Of a stretch of 64,000 nucleotides of DNA, positions 1-12,390 are shown piece by piece (within the stretch, counting starts at the first letter, position 1; the number at the start of each line of letters is the position of its first letter). Under the pieces are notes generated by a model, which was given only the letters and a program-made list of their open reading frames with translations, did no database searches and had not been told where the DNA came from. Both the position numbers and the translations under genes were made by a program. The stretch is taken from NCBI GenBank assembly GCA_026874595.1, contig CM049306.1, positions 48,610,019 to 48,674,018 of the forward strand. The letters are read 5' to 3'. This DNA comes from Sipunculus nudus. Taxonomy: Eukaryota; Annelida; Sipuncula; Golfingiida; Sipunculidae.

Positions 1-3000
1 AACGTGCTTAATAAATTAGTCAAATGGAAATTCAAGCAGATCCTTAAAATAAACACCTTAAACACGAGATGATCCTGGTATGAAGACAAAGATTTTATGG
101 AAAGTCAAATTGGTTTCCTCGCGCTAGGTACGGGTAATATTATGATGAAGTCTGTTTATTACCTGAAAACCACTATTCTTAACCGCGGAAAACAATTCGA
201 GCAATTCGCTGTCATATTAAAATTAGTACTGAACTTACATTTTGACTGAAGCTTTCCGGTACAGATTGTGGTAGAAACAAAAAACGTTACGATTGGTTTG
301 GGATGAAAAATGATGAATCCTTCTTATTGCTTGAACACTATATATATACGTGCTCTGCCTGTCAAAATGAAAAAAATCTAGGCATGATGAAATGTGCTCT
401 GCACGTGTAAACGATACATCTCTCACGGAAACATATATTCTATACAAGTGAGGGTCCAGGACTTTAGTAAGGAAGTGGTTTACCTTTCACCCCAAAGCAC
501 TTGAACCCTGTATCCGCGCCACAGCGCAAGTAATTTGGAGAGAGGGTTGCCTCATATATCGGTTAATTTCTCTCAAAAAGGGAGGACCTTCCCTGCTGTG
601 ACAGACTGTAGGTAAAATAACAACCTGTTTTAAAAGTAATTTCAAACCTGAACATGGCTGCTCTGGATCCGCATTCTTTTGTAAACAGAAAATGTTCATT
701 TCAGAATCAGCTAAAGACTATGGAAGAGTGGAAGACAGCAAGTAAAACATATTCAAAATTACTTATTTGCGGAAATACAATGTATATCATAATAAATATA
801 ATGGAGAGTCAGCAATTTCGTGCCCTACTATATACGGTGTTTCTATATATAGTTCGTGATTGATATGCCACTTTTATTAATTCTTATTTTTTTAAATAAA
901 ATTTAACGTTTGTTATCTCCCCAAATCCGTTTCATACTAGATTTAAAAAATATTACGAATACAGATGAATCCTAAAAATGGATTCTTATACTTGGGGATC
1001 GTCGTAGTTGAAGCGATCAACCTACAAATAAAGACTTCAAGAAAGCTTGGGTATAATGTACATTACTTATGCAGTGATCACATTACATTCGCTCCAACTC
1101 GTTCCACTGCTCGCAAAAGCAGCCTTTGTCGAATGCAACCACCAGGGAAGCGTGACTTTATTGGCGCCTTGACAAAAGTGAGTCAAGGGGACGTCCCCAC
1201 ACGAAATAATGAAATAAACTTCTGTCAATGGTTACGGCGGTTGCTGTTGGGCTTTTGATGGTCCTGTCACCCGTCACTGGATTTTTTTATCCGCATATCC
1301 TCCTGGGTGACCTCTGACCTGACCCTGTCAAGGACAGGCAAAGACAACTGTCCCACTTTATTAATTTTTGTCATTAACAAATGAATGGAATGAATCAGAA
1401 TAGACTCGGTGAAAACCAACAATACCCGTTCTCATTTGTCGGAGCATTCTTGATCTGTTGACAGAGCCCTGATGAGTATATACGGGCAAAGACTGCATAT
1501 GCTGAGATTGGGTAAGGAGAATGGGTTGGAACGTGCTTAACGTATCGTTCATGGTTAACTTATCTCGACACTCTAAGACATAATATCTCCCCTATCCACT
1601 AAAATCTGGCTAGTTTGTTTCACACCAAAATGCTTTCTGCAATCATAAAACCATTAAAACTAAATGACTGTACAATTGAGTTAGCCACAGGTTCACAAAT
1701 CACAAAAAAGCTCCTGGCTGACGAAATAAAATTGATAATTCCGTTCACAAAACATACAAAGTTATCCCTGATCCATGAATGTGACTTTTTTTCTCCCAAA
1801 TCGATTGTTGTCGTCATAGAGTGAAAAAGTTAATCGAATGTCTTGAATTATTTTGAATTTCCCCAGTAAAGCCAAATTTGCAGTTACCTGTAAACGATTG
1901 TGAATAATTTTGACCTTCAGCCTTTTACCACCTGTTTCCTTAAACGATGAGATCGATACATGTTAAGTCTGAACCAACTAATCAGTTATAACAGGATTTC
2001 ATTATCTAAAAACAAAACTACTTACAAAACAATCACTTTCCTCTGTTACAATGACCTTTTAACACTTAAATGGGTAAGGTTCATATTTTGTCACTGGAAT
2101 TCTATATGTTAAGAACACAACTCACTAACTCAGGACTCTTTCATCTGTGACAAAATTGATAAAAATCTTCACTTTTGACCTTGACTTATGACATTCTGAT
2201 AATAAAATCAAAATATTATTCCTTTAAAGACTGGTAACAAATATGATAAATATTTGATCCCTATTAATCAATCATGTCATGTCTGGCATATCAAAAAATT
2301 TATTAAGAAAAATACTGAAAATGACCGGGAAAGCTTCCATCTGATCTACTTTTACCTAGTTAATTATCGGTGTTTCTTCTTTCAAAATCAGTCAATCCAA
2401 TGCTGATGAAACTAACAGCTGCGCATAAATTGAAATGTAAAGGATCAATAATTCATTTCTGAAAACAGCGGTGGGGCCACTTTTCTGAAAACTTTAAAAG
2501 ATGACTAGGCTTTTCGTTCTATAATGCACATCCTTTCATATTTTAGATTAATTACACAATGACCACAAAAAAAGTTGCCATGCTAATAAATTATAATTTC
2601 AAAAGCCATAAATCTCAAAATCGCACATAAAATCTCCAAAAAATGTAGGTGTAGCCACCATTACTAGTTTGGCGCACATGAGCCAAACATACACGTCTCA
2701 AATGTCAATGAGAATTCGCCCCTCCGTTGCTGAGAAAAGCCCTTTACAGATGGACGACATATCACGGATGGAAGGATCCCTCGCCTTGGCTATAGCTCTG
2801 AGGGGAGCTTAAATCTCATTTCTATTATAAACCTTGTACTGTAAATACAATGGCATATATCTATCTCGCTGCTGTGCCATGAAATAAGTACTAGATAACA
2901 TCGCATATTATCTTCCTAATGTTATGGTTACAGAAAAAAAAAATCATCTGTCTGTTGGACTATCCATATTCCACTGAACACATTTACAAACGTGTGAAAA

Positions 3001-3057
3001 TACATAACCACCGTCAAGTAATGATGAAAACTGTATAGAAAAAGATGAAAGGCATTA
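1..3057. other. 3' flank of the GPCR gene, including its probable 3' UTR
   Basis: No protein-coding gene is evident. The 3' UTR of the receptor should run leftwards from 3057. The nearest canonical AATAAA on the minus strand that I found is at 2304-2299, which would give a 3' UTR of about 750 bases, but other signals may be used. Open frames at 235-447, 487-699 and 965-1258 are short and show no family signature. Confidence 0.4.
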
Positions 3058-4104
3058 TCATGAACCTATTGACATATCAGCCTGAGGCGAGGTGATACAG
3101 CTTTGGTTTGGACGATGTAGACCTCTATAGGAATATTTAGCCGGCGGCCTACATAATAAAATACTTATAAAAGCGTCTCGAAAATCCTTATTGAGAAAAG
3201 CATATATACACGGGTTAACTCCTGAAGATATATACCCAAGCCAGGTAAAACACAGAAAAACTTGGGAAGGAATGTTACACACCGAACAAATGCCGTAAGT
3301 GATATTTGTGAAGAAAAATGGCAACCATAGCACGACGAAACACACAAATACCCATATAAGTGTCTTCTCCGCGCGTTTTTCACGACTGTTCACCTTGATC
3401 AGCCCCCTGGCGGATAGCACCGTGACGTAAACTGAGCTGGACCGTGATCGCGAAGACGATGAATTGATAGAACACGCGGTTTCACTAATAGGTGAAGTTG
3501 GTGATGATAGCTGAATAATTTCGGAATCGGACGGTCCAATACTAGGCCGCGTGCGTTTACTGGGCGATAATGAGGGTCTTTCAGGATGTCTATTGCCATT
3601 TTCGTTTCTGCGTTCCTCGATGCTGACGTCATTATCTACTATATCCGGGTTCCTGTTTGCGTCACACATACTAGCCAACGCCGGATCCAAGGTTACTTTT
3701 GAACTTTTGCGTAATATTTGAACGGAGCGTATATCCGCGAACACCATTACGGCAAGAGGCAAGAAAAACGATACAATTGAGGAGTATATGGTAAAACTCT
3801 TGTCAAATATTCCACATTGCAGCCCTTGATCTTTGACTATTTCCTGTAGCACATTACTGTTATGCATTAAACCTTGCCAAAGTTGAGGAGTTGATATAGC
3901 GACTGATATGAGCCATGCGGGCACCAATAATGCGATCACGTGACATTTCGTCTGGTGGTTGCGCACGCGCAGAGGATACGCTATTGCCAGGTAACGGTGA
4001 ATGGCGATTGCACACAAGTGCATTATGGATGTTGTGGACAGGAACACATCCATGCAGGTCCACAATATGCAACTCCACAGGCCCAGCGACCACGACCCTC
4101 GAAT
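3058..4104 (-). CDS. Aminergic GPCR, coding exon 2 (TM3-TM7, C-tail), 5-HT2/D2-like
   Basis: This exon gives residues 86-433 and the TGA stop of a receptor that should sense a biogenic amine and signal through G proteins. It follows an acceptor, TATACTTGCAG, ending at 4105. Visible landmarks are the ECL1 W (95), C3.25 (97), D3.32 (104) for the amine, STTSIMHLCAI in TM3 as in 5-HT2 receptors, W4.50 (149), ECL2 C (182), SS and S in TM5 (193, 194, 197) as in D2 receptors, P5.50 (201), E6.30 (328), WLPFF in TM6 (345-349), N6.55 (352), WLGY in TM7 and NPCIY (382-386). Intracellular loop 3 is long (about 217-327) and rich in Ser and Arg. A Cys (403) after helix 8 could be palmitoylated. Odd residues are H121-R-Y in place of DRY, D209 in place of Y5.58, and L344 in place of C6.47. 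The total length of 433 is normal for the family. I infer a monoamine receptor; serotonin versus dopamine, tyramine or octopamine cannot be decided here. Confidence 0.93.
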   Translation of the reverse strand: MRGSWSLGLWSCILWTCMDVFLSTTSIMHLCAIAIHRYLAIAYPLRVRNHQTKCHVIALLVPAWLISVAISTPQLWQGLMHNSNVLQEIVKDQGLQCGIFDKSFTIYSSIVSFFLPLAVMVFADIRSVQILRKSSKVTLDPALASMCDANRNPDIVDNDVSIEERRNENGNRHPERPSLSPSKRTRPSIGPSDSEIIQLSSPTSPISETACSINSSSSRSRSSSVYVTVLSARGLIKVNSREKRAEKTLIWVFVCFVVLWLPFFFTNITYGICSVCNIPSQVFLCFTWLGYISSGVNPCIYAFLNKDFRDAFISILLCRPPAKYSYRGLHRPNQSCITSPQADMSIGS

Positions 4105-4138
4105 CTGCAAGTATACAAAATTATACCATTGTAAAATA

Positions 4139-4325
4139 AATACAGTGAAATCTGTGTAATAAGACGATCCGTAGCACTATCCAAAAGTGGCCTGAATTCA
4201 CAGGTGGTCTTATAAGACAGTTAACTTATGACCAATATGAATGTTTTCGTTCCACCCAAGGATGGTCTTAATAGACAGTCAGGTGGTCTTATTGGACGAG
4301 TGGTCTTATAGACAGGTTCCACTCA
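4139..4325. repeat. Short array of a GTGGTCTTAT-GACAG motif, possible DNA-transposon end
   Basis: A motif of the form GGTCTTAT-n-GACAG recurs about four times between 4205 and 4318 (near 4206, 4264, 4281 and 4300). It is preceded at 4141 by TACAGTGAAATC, which resembles the ends of pogo/Tigger-type elements in invertebrate genomes. A related-looking segment is at 57255-57425. The transposon assignment is from memory of such ends and is weak. The array sits just inside the intron, 35 bases upstream of the coding exon 2 acceptor. Confidence 0.35.
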
Positions 4326-5984
4326 AACAATTAAAAATATCTACCTTTTCATTCAGAAAGCAATATGTACTGGTAAATTAATACATACAGAAAGTTCGGT
4401 TGAAAATAAAGAAATAACAGATTCATCTGAATAAAGGAATGAACACAGGGGACAAGAAAAAATGAATGTGCTGAAACAGAAAGATTTGAAGTAGCACAGC
4501 TCTATCTCTGTTGATAGAAAATTCTACAGAACAAGCAAAGGAAATAAGAGTGGAAATTGTATCGGGAGTTAATCTGGAAATCTCGAAAAGAAAACTATTT
4601 TTTTTTTTGGTTTTGACATTGGCTCTTTTATATTTACAAATACATGAATTATTCTGCTCCAAACAACAACAAAAAGAACTTGTTAACTTTCCAAGGGACA
4701 CCGACGTTATGTGCTAAAGAACCCTTAGATTGACAATGCATGTATGTTTCCCATTTAGCTCCTAAGGCTAATCAACCGTAAAAAGCCACTGGCATCAAGA
4801 AAAAGCTAGATGAAATAGTATTTTCTTTTTGGTACTAGATCAACATTTTTTAAAGTGTTGCACAAAGAGATAGGATATATATGGTTATTGTTACGCTCTT
4901 TACACAGCGCTTTACCTATAGGCCTACTACCTATATCGTATGCGCTGTTTGTTATGACCTTGTATCCTGAATTGCTACACCAGAGGGAAGCACTGTATTT
5001 TTGTCCAATCAGATGAGACCTTGTGCTGGAAGACAAAGCAAAGCGAGAAATACACGGAGCCAATGTTGTTCATTTCGTTTTGAGTGACAGCTCATCGCCC
5101 CGGTAACCGTCGGAACAGGCCACAGGCCCAGAGAGAATGGCCCTACACGTTGTTTGCTTAGGTCCTTGGGCACATAGGATGCCCGGCCGGTGAGCTGTAA
5201 TTCAAACGAAACGTAACAACAAAGGCTGCGTGCACACCTCGCTGGCTGTTTTCAGTTCTGCAGACAACAGATACATGGCTACGCTAACACAGTCATAATG
5301 TCATAATCGAATCGGTCGATGGTGCGAGAATGCAGAGGAAGCAATTAAAATTCGACCATAAACTGTCATCAAGCGGCGCTTGAAGCGCGGCTACGGCGGA
5401 GCCAGGATGCCTGTCGAGTGTCTTTTTATTGGCATCTGGTTGGCTGCTTGTCACATCATACGCACGTTTTTTTTCCAGCGGACAACGAACCACCATCTGG
5501 TGTCTAAATGTATCATAAACGGTCAAAGCAGGCAGCGTGAAAATCAGTTGCTCCCTTAGAAGCGCAAGATTTCCGCTGCCTCGGGAGCGTAGGTAATTGT
5601 AAACTCGACAAAATTTGAAATAAAAATAGTACATGATACTGAGATATCGCTCTTTGTAATACATGTTTTTATCATTAATATACAGGGCAATAAAGGTTTC
5701 TTGACTATAGAAGGTCTCTCTAGGTATGGGTCACTTGAGTTTTTTTTTTGCTATGGTAATATGTAATGCCGACTTTATAATGGTGTCTGATATCTGCGGA
5801 TAAATTCGGTCCGAGGAGTGTTTGAAATCCATCGGGGATATATAACCCTGTTTTTTAATGTTACTGCGGATTAGTTTAATTGGCAGTGTTATATTTTATA
5901 TAGCACACCAGACATCATGAATGTAGCATTACAGTTATCCGTCAGTCCCTTGGCATTAAATTAGTTTAACAAAGACATGAATAT

Positions 5985-6600
5985 CTGACTCGCATCCTTA
6001 CGTTTAAATGTCTGAATAACTTAAGTCCATCCTATATGACCGGCCGGTTCACTTGTGTTCACTGAGTTCACCGACATGATACATGCAATAGCAATTCCAA
6101 TCAATTATATGTACCCAAACCTCGGACAGACTACTTAATGAAATCATTTTTATGCCGAGGTCCTATTTTGTGGAACACATTAAATGAATTTCAAAGAAAC
6201 GGCTCCTCCTTAAAGGTCTTAAAAAAGTATAATTAAATAAACCTTTGTGTCTTATATGTCATATAATGCATGCTATTTCATACTTAGTTATATTTCATAT
6301 TTGTGTCACACTCATGACTGCCTTGTTTATTATGTTATATGTCATAGTTTTATATTCATATTTAATATCACATCTTGCTGTATATTACGTTGCATGTCTT
6401 AGTTATAACATTTCATGTTTAATATCACATCTTGCTACATAATTTTATCTTAAGTCACTTTTATTCATTCTGATTGAATTTTACATGTTTTTTTTACATT
6501 GTATAAACTGTTTAGTCCAACAGGGTCCTGTGGCAGATCAGACAATTTGGTCTTAACGGGCTACCCTGTATAAATGTTTTAATAATAATAATAATAATAA
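5985..6600 (+). mobile_element. Non-LTR retrotransposon (LINE) 3' remnant
   Basis: Frame 1 from 5985 to 6236 reads as the C-terminal end of a LINE reverse-transcriptase ORF, with one internal TGA. Recognisable pieces are TFKCLNNLSPSYM, LYVPKPRTDYLMKSFL and CRGPILWNTLNEF, followed by SLKVLKKYN and a TAA at 6234-6236. This matches the common pattern in which a PRxRT segment, an RGP-LWN segment and a final LKxYL precede the stop. An AT-rich 3' UTR follows and ends in an (AAT)n tail at about 6580-6600, as expected for a retroposed 3' end. The 5' part, including the catalytic core, is missing. The 3' UTR contains a direct repeat of about 18 bases near 6362 and 6419. It is an inactive fossil inside the receptor intron. 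Confidence 0.8.
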
Positions 6601-8706
6601 CATCTGCAGGTAAATTGTTTCGAGACAAAAATACATCCCAGGACTGAAGGTAAACTGTTTCAAAATTTGTGCAACTAGTATTGTTAATAAATGAATCAAA
6701 TTATGATATTTTATTATTTATGCTTTCTGCAAAATGCTTTCGCAGTCTTTCAAAAGACCGAGGTAAGAAGAATCCTGGCTGTAATAACTGTTGTCTAAAG
6801 TTTAAGGGAATATGAGAAAAATAAATACGCATGCCAGGCGATAGAGCGATCCGACCGTCATATTAAAGGGACCTATTTTTATTCAAGGTATGTTAAATAT
6901 ATAAGAAATATAGTTATATAGTTTTGTCTCCTTAAAATATTAGTATCTGACGGTACTCGTTCTTAACCACTTGCTTTCTTTGTACACAAGTTCGGAAAAG
7001 CCTGTACCGGGCGAGAATCGTGGTACAAAATATAAACATAGCGCGCACGCCATCTGGTGGCCGTTCCGGGTGACTTCAATCGAAATTTTGAAGCTTTGAA
7101 GTGTTTCATCTTTCATGATACTTCAGCTCGTTTGGATAAGACTTCTTTGTCATGCAGTCTTGTTATGATCAACAGACACACGTGGACTGTGTTTACTCAC
7201 ACAGAAAAATAACAAGGAATGAAACCGGAGAAATTGGAGACACTAAGTCCGTGTTTCAGGATAGTTTCGCTAGGAGACTAGTAAACAGCCAAAGTGAACT
7301 TTTGACATGGGATAATGCACAATGTATTGTAAATATATGTGTCCCTTTTAAAACCCGTGATCATATGAAAACTTGTCTCTGAAGCGCCATGTTTGACCTG
7401 ATAAGAGCGCGACTAATCCAATCCAAAGTACTGGTATGGAGTTCTGACACACGGACACACGAGACACGTTTTAATTACCTTAACGGAAAATGATACCTTT
7501 TTGTGTTAGGAAAGTTCTTTGTGTTAATGAGATCATTTCCAATCTTGAGTGGGATACCAGGGGCAGAATTATTGGCGGGTGGGTGGGTGGGGCGAAAACA
7601 TCTGGGAAAGAGTATGATAGTTAAAGATACATAAGCATTTGCAATAGTATTTGCATTATTTTATGCATTAGTTCATTTGATCGTAACATAAATGGTTCCT
7701 GGCAAAAACATCCAGACCCACGGACTTTATATCCCCAGTTTACCTGTTTTATACGTTGTAATAGTTCTGAGTGCGAGTAAAGACAGTTCACGTGTGTCTT
7801 TTTTACATAACAAGACAGCATGACCAGAGGTCCGATTTTGCACATGTGGGACAACTCTCAAACGTAAAACGAAGATACGGAGAAGTAACATGAAAGAAGA
7901 AACACTGGTTGGATTCTTACAAAAACTTAATATATTAAAAATAATATTGTAAGGAGAAAACAATGTATTTCGTGCATATGTAATATATCTGGTATGTGAA
8001 TATACCTCTTTAATATCAAAACGCAGTGCCGGCTTTTTTCTCCCCTATGCTTTTGTATGCGAGAGTTATGCATGTATACCACTCTTCGCAAACTTGTTTT
8101 TTTTATGTCAGGGTGTTGAGCCCTTACTCCACTCTCAAAGATTCTGAAACCGCCCGTGGATACTCTCAGGGACACCACATTTCACGGCTGGTTCATATAT
8201 AAAGGCATAATTTGTATTTATTACAATGTAAAATATGATAATTTTTTTTTCATTCATGATTTCTGTCGTGATTCTGTGATATCTGAGGGCAACAAATCGT
8301 TTGCCAGACCATATCAGACTATGGAGAGAGCGTTCATGAGCCACTTGTCTTTCATGATATATAGAATTTTACTTCCATTTATGTGAACGTCCTTCGGGTA
8401 AATAAGCTCTCAGACGATCATGACTGTTTATAAATTACAAGCACTCAGGCCGACATGCTTTATAACTTATTGGCGTGTAGTGAAAAGAACGTCAACATTG
8501 GCAAGAATGTTAGCAAAGTTAAGTTATTGAAGATAAGCACGCTTCTGGATGGCCATCTTTGATGAACTCCTCTGATGACGTCACTCATGACGTGATGTGT
8601 GACATATAAGATTTGATGAATTTGAGATGCGTGTCACAAATGAAACAAAATATAGGCAAGCTACTGAGTCCAGTAAAATGTTATTGCAACCGGTCCCAGT
8701 TCCTTC

Positions 8707-8709
<3 letters not shown>

Positions 8710-8752
<43 letters not shown>
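8710..8752. repeat. (AG)n microsatellite
   Basis: An uninterrupted AG dinucleotide run of about 43 bases. Read on the minus strand it produces a Leu-Ser repeat at the end of an otherwise unremarkable 114-codon open frame. Confidence 0.98.
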
Positions 8753-8756
<4 letters not shown>

Positions 8757-10706
8757 GAGCGTTTGTTTCTTCCGGCTAGCGTCTGGTGACACAGGGACCC
8801 CTTTTTTGCAGTCAACGTTTCATTACTTGACAGAGAATAGATGTTGTCTTTTTTTACGAGTCTCGGCGTTGTGTCACGAAAGAAACTGCGTGTGTCACAG
8901 CGGACTGACGATGATGAAAACAGAAATGCCATGAGCCGCAGAACGTGACCCATTCCTTGGTCCTGTACAGTCTGTTTAGGAGGCAGACAGTCTTGTCGCC
9001 AAACTGGCGTCTCAGGGGGGCGACAGGAGGCGCAGCATGTTTTCATCATTCATCTTCGAGGTTTTAAGTGTTATATTCTTTATCAGATACATGAGTTTCA
9101 TCGCTTGAAGCGTTTCAAAGAAACTCAACACTGGGTCGGGAAAACCACAAAATCCATGGAATCGTCTACCTAAACCTGTACCACGGTTTCTTTATTGGGT
9201 GGAATGTTTGCTGATGAATTAGCGAACCCTGGCACCAAATCAACTCAATGTAATTACACTTTTTTGGGGGAAATGCGAAACGTGAAAATTGACTCTTTCG
9301 TGTTATATTTAAATCAATTCAATTAGACATAGAAATGAGTGCGGTATTAGCTGACAACATCATATAATATAGAAAAAAAATCAGTTTGATAGAATAAATA
9401 CAACATGGCTTCTTTCTCGGATTAATTTGTTTGAAAATTACTATGTTAGTTTTTAATAGAAAGTCTACAGGTGGCCCGGAAACATCAATTTATTTAATCC
9501 ACAATTAGCCATAGAAATATGATGCTAAACTGAATTTAATCTTGACTTAGATATGTAACTTAACGGCCCTTTTCGCCTGAAAAGGGCACACGAGATAATT
9601 ATTTTCGGTGTAGCTGTTTCAGATTACCCCTGCTCCAGCTTACCTCAACCCCGGCTGTCACCAGAGGACGGCGACTTAGTCATTGTATTGCATGTTCTAG
9701 TATGGAGTATAACCAGATGATCGTCTTGATAATTTACTGTACATTTATATGGGGTATCTTGTTTAGACATATGCGTGAGAATCTTGGTAAGATAACACAC
9801 GCGTCTCATTTGATGTTAATTTCAGTACAGTTTATTTCCGTGGGAACCCTCTCTGTTAGGCGGTCTCTATAGTAAGGTTGTTTGTTGTAGACTTTAAAGG
9901 ATGTGCACCAGTTTAGTTTGGTTTTCCCTGGATTTTGTACTTTGAGGCGTGTTCATATAAAACATCATGTAAAAATGGGCAGTCGGCATAGTGGGAAGTG
10001 GTGATTGGCCAGAGGACGGTTCGGACTTGGGACGTCAGGAAGCATATATAAGTCATGATTAAGATGGAGCCCGATCAGCGCGTCAGTTCGTGTAGCCTGA
10101 CGATATCTGCAGTTGAGGGCAGGTATGCCTGCATAAAGAGTTTGAGACATTTGAGAGAGGATGTATATATGCGTAGATTGTCGGTGTCTTAAGAAGGCCA
10201 CGGTGATTTCCCTGTAACGGAGTTCAGAGCGAGTATCGCATTTTGCCGACGGACTGGTTAATCTTGCGATTTAAACCTGTTGTACGCGCTTCCGACACAG
10301 ACCGAGCACATAGTTTAAACGCGTAACTGTAGAGGTACTGGATATCGCTATGTGGAAGCATTTTCGGTTACTTAGAGCTAAAGTTAGACTGTGAACACAG
10401 CGCGAACAAACGGTGAGCCGGGCAGCGCAACATTCCGATGTCACGTGTGTCATGTGAACAGGAGTAGTGTAAACAAGGGACTTCTCTCTGTACTGTGGTT
10501 CGTTCTGTGATTATTATCGAACATCAGTGCTTAAATGTATGGAGCGCCTCTCCAGAGGAAAGTAAGTGTATGTTTTCTTCAATATATAGATGCCTTATTA
10601 TCTTTGGAGTGAACGTTTGCAAGAGTTTCAGCTACTTGGTTTGACAGTTATAAGAACCTGGTCTTTAACATCACTGGTGGTATGACACCGGCAACTAGGT
10701 AAACTA

Positions 10707-10754
10707 GGTAATCTGAAATCGATTTCAGATTACCGGGTGGGGGGGGGGGGGGGG
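10707..10754. repeat. 28-bp perfect palindrome followed by a poly-G tract
   Basis: The palindrome at 10707-10734 has the half-arm GGTAATCTGAAATC meeting its exact complement with no spacer. A run of about 18 G (10737-10754, near-pure) follows directly. The words CCTGAAAT and ACCTGAAATC recur at about 10759 and 10775, so the arm motif is echoed downstream. The function is unknown; cruciform and G-rich structure formation are both possible. Confidence 0.9.
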
Positions 10755-12304
10755 TTTACCTGAAATGGGGGATAACCTGAAATCTTTACCCCATGCAGTT
10801 TAAGTATTATAAGATTAACCCATTCAGCTCAGCCTTGACTGATGAATTAAATATATTTCCTCCCTATGAAAGGGTACAATTTATAAAAACGTAATTTATC
10901 ATATTTGGTTAAAATATTAACATATTGAATATAATTTATGTCTTCAAACTTGTGCAGTTAAGATCAGTTTAAGATTTCTGGAAATTCTGACACTCCTTAA
11001 ACGTATTTATATTACAGGTTTTATCTTGGTCTGATTTTACTGTGAATTTAACTTCGTAAGTATTACTTAGTAAGTAGAGGATTAAAGGTATGTATCTTAT
11101 ATGTATGCATTTTTGGTGATTTACTCCTAAGTTGCATTTGTTATACTGAAATGACAAATACTGATAATAAAAATATTCATGAGTCACTCATTTTTGCCGA
11201 GTGAGCAAAAAAAGCAGGGCAACGAAAGTTGTGTATGTAGCTTTACATGGGAGAGGTGGATTTGAAAGTTTCGTCGCAGAGAGACCACATATAAAACATG
11301 TTGTACTACTGTCATTGGAAAACAGGTCAAGGTTGCCGATGTCAAACTGTGTTTTATTCATACGTAAATCGTGTTCCTACGAAAATGTTGTCCTATGACA
11401 ACGGTGAGACTACATGTCCGTCGCTAGATATCTCCACCCGTCACCTCGTAGTAAATTTTTAAAATACTTTTTAGAGTTATAGATAGAAAGTTTTACCTGT
11501 ACGAAATAAATGAAGCAAGGCAGGAATCTACAGAACTTAAACAATATTTCTCTCATTTCATTTTCCCCAGTTATTCCTAGGGATTTCAGATGGACTCGTG
11601 GGTTACTGACAAAATCGTTTGTCAAGTCAAATTAAAAAGCCGGCCCCTCAGCTCACGTTCGCAAAGCGTTCGTAAACTAAAAAAAATCAAGGAAAAAAGT
11701 TTGGTATAACGTTCTTTGTAACTGCAAAGGAAGCAGTCCAAAGAATGCCTGGTGCCACTTTGGCAATTAAAGAAGAGAAATCAAGTTGGGTAAATATTTA
11801 CTAACATACGAAGCTATCACAAAACGCGTTAGATCTAAGATATTATCCCTTCGCTTAACCTCTTTGGGCCCCAGGTGCTCAACTGGGCAAATAATCCACG
11901 GGTGTGGTATGTCTGTGCGACGTAAGCATTAATAGGTTGTTTACACACACAGCAGCATCTCGGAATCAGCTACGTCATTCCTCATACAAACTCACTTGAA
12001 AACGACGAAATAGCCTTTGAAAATGACTTATCCTGTTGCCACACCAGATTATATAAAATAGCGTTCATGTTGAATTGTAATGACCGGTATTTCAAATACA
12101 AGGTTTACTAGAGGATATGAACTAAATAAGATGAAAAACACGCACGTGAATGGTACAGCTGATTTTTATGCAACAAGAGAATGCTCTTTTAAATTATCGA
12201 CTTATTAAACGAAATAAAAAGTTCGACTCGAATATACACGAGATCAACCTGTAATTGGCTGTACCGTAAAAGAACACGTCACGTCAAGCAAAACAAGGAT
12301 AGAT

Positions 12305-12390
12305 TCTTAATGTTTACTCATGATAATATTCCATGTTTAGCAGTACCTTGACATTAAGCACATGTTTTTCTTAATGTTAGAAACATGGAA
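12305..12390. repeat. Compound inverted repeat
   Basis: TTCCATGTTT (12329-12338) and AAACATGGAA (12381-12390) are perfect 10-bp complements around a 42-base loop. Inside and beside it, CTTAATGT (12306-12313 and 12370-12377) pairs with ACATTAAG (12351-12358). It could be a small relic of a foldback element or a chance structure. Confidence 0.55.

Noticed and set aside
4105-4110. Two extra codons in front of coding exon 2 (TTG CAG)
   Set aside because: They are the end of the intron: the CAG is the splice acceptor, there is no ATG, and the receptor begins in the other exon.
5293-5664. 123-codon minus-strand open frame in a locally G+C-richer part of the intron
   Set aside because: No recognisable domain, no good start context or partner exon; kept as probable chance.
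6245-6442. 65-codon hydrophobic open frame
   Set aside because: It lies in the AT-rich 3' UTR of a LINE remnant and contains internal direct repeats.
8705-9049. 114-codon minus-strand open frame
   Set aside because: A third of it is a Leu-Ser run from the AG microsatellite; the rest has no motif.
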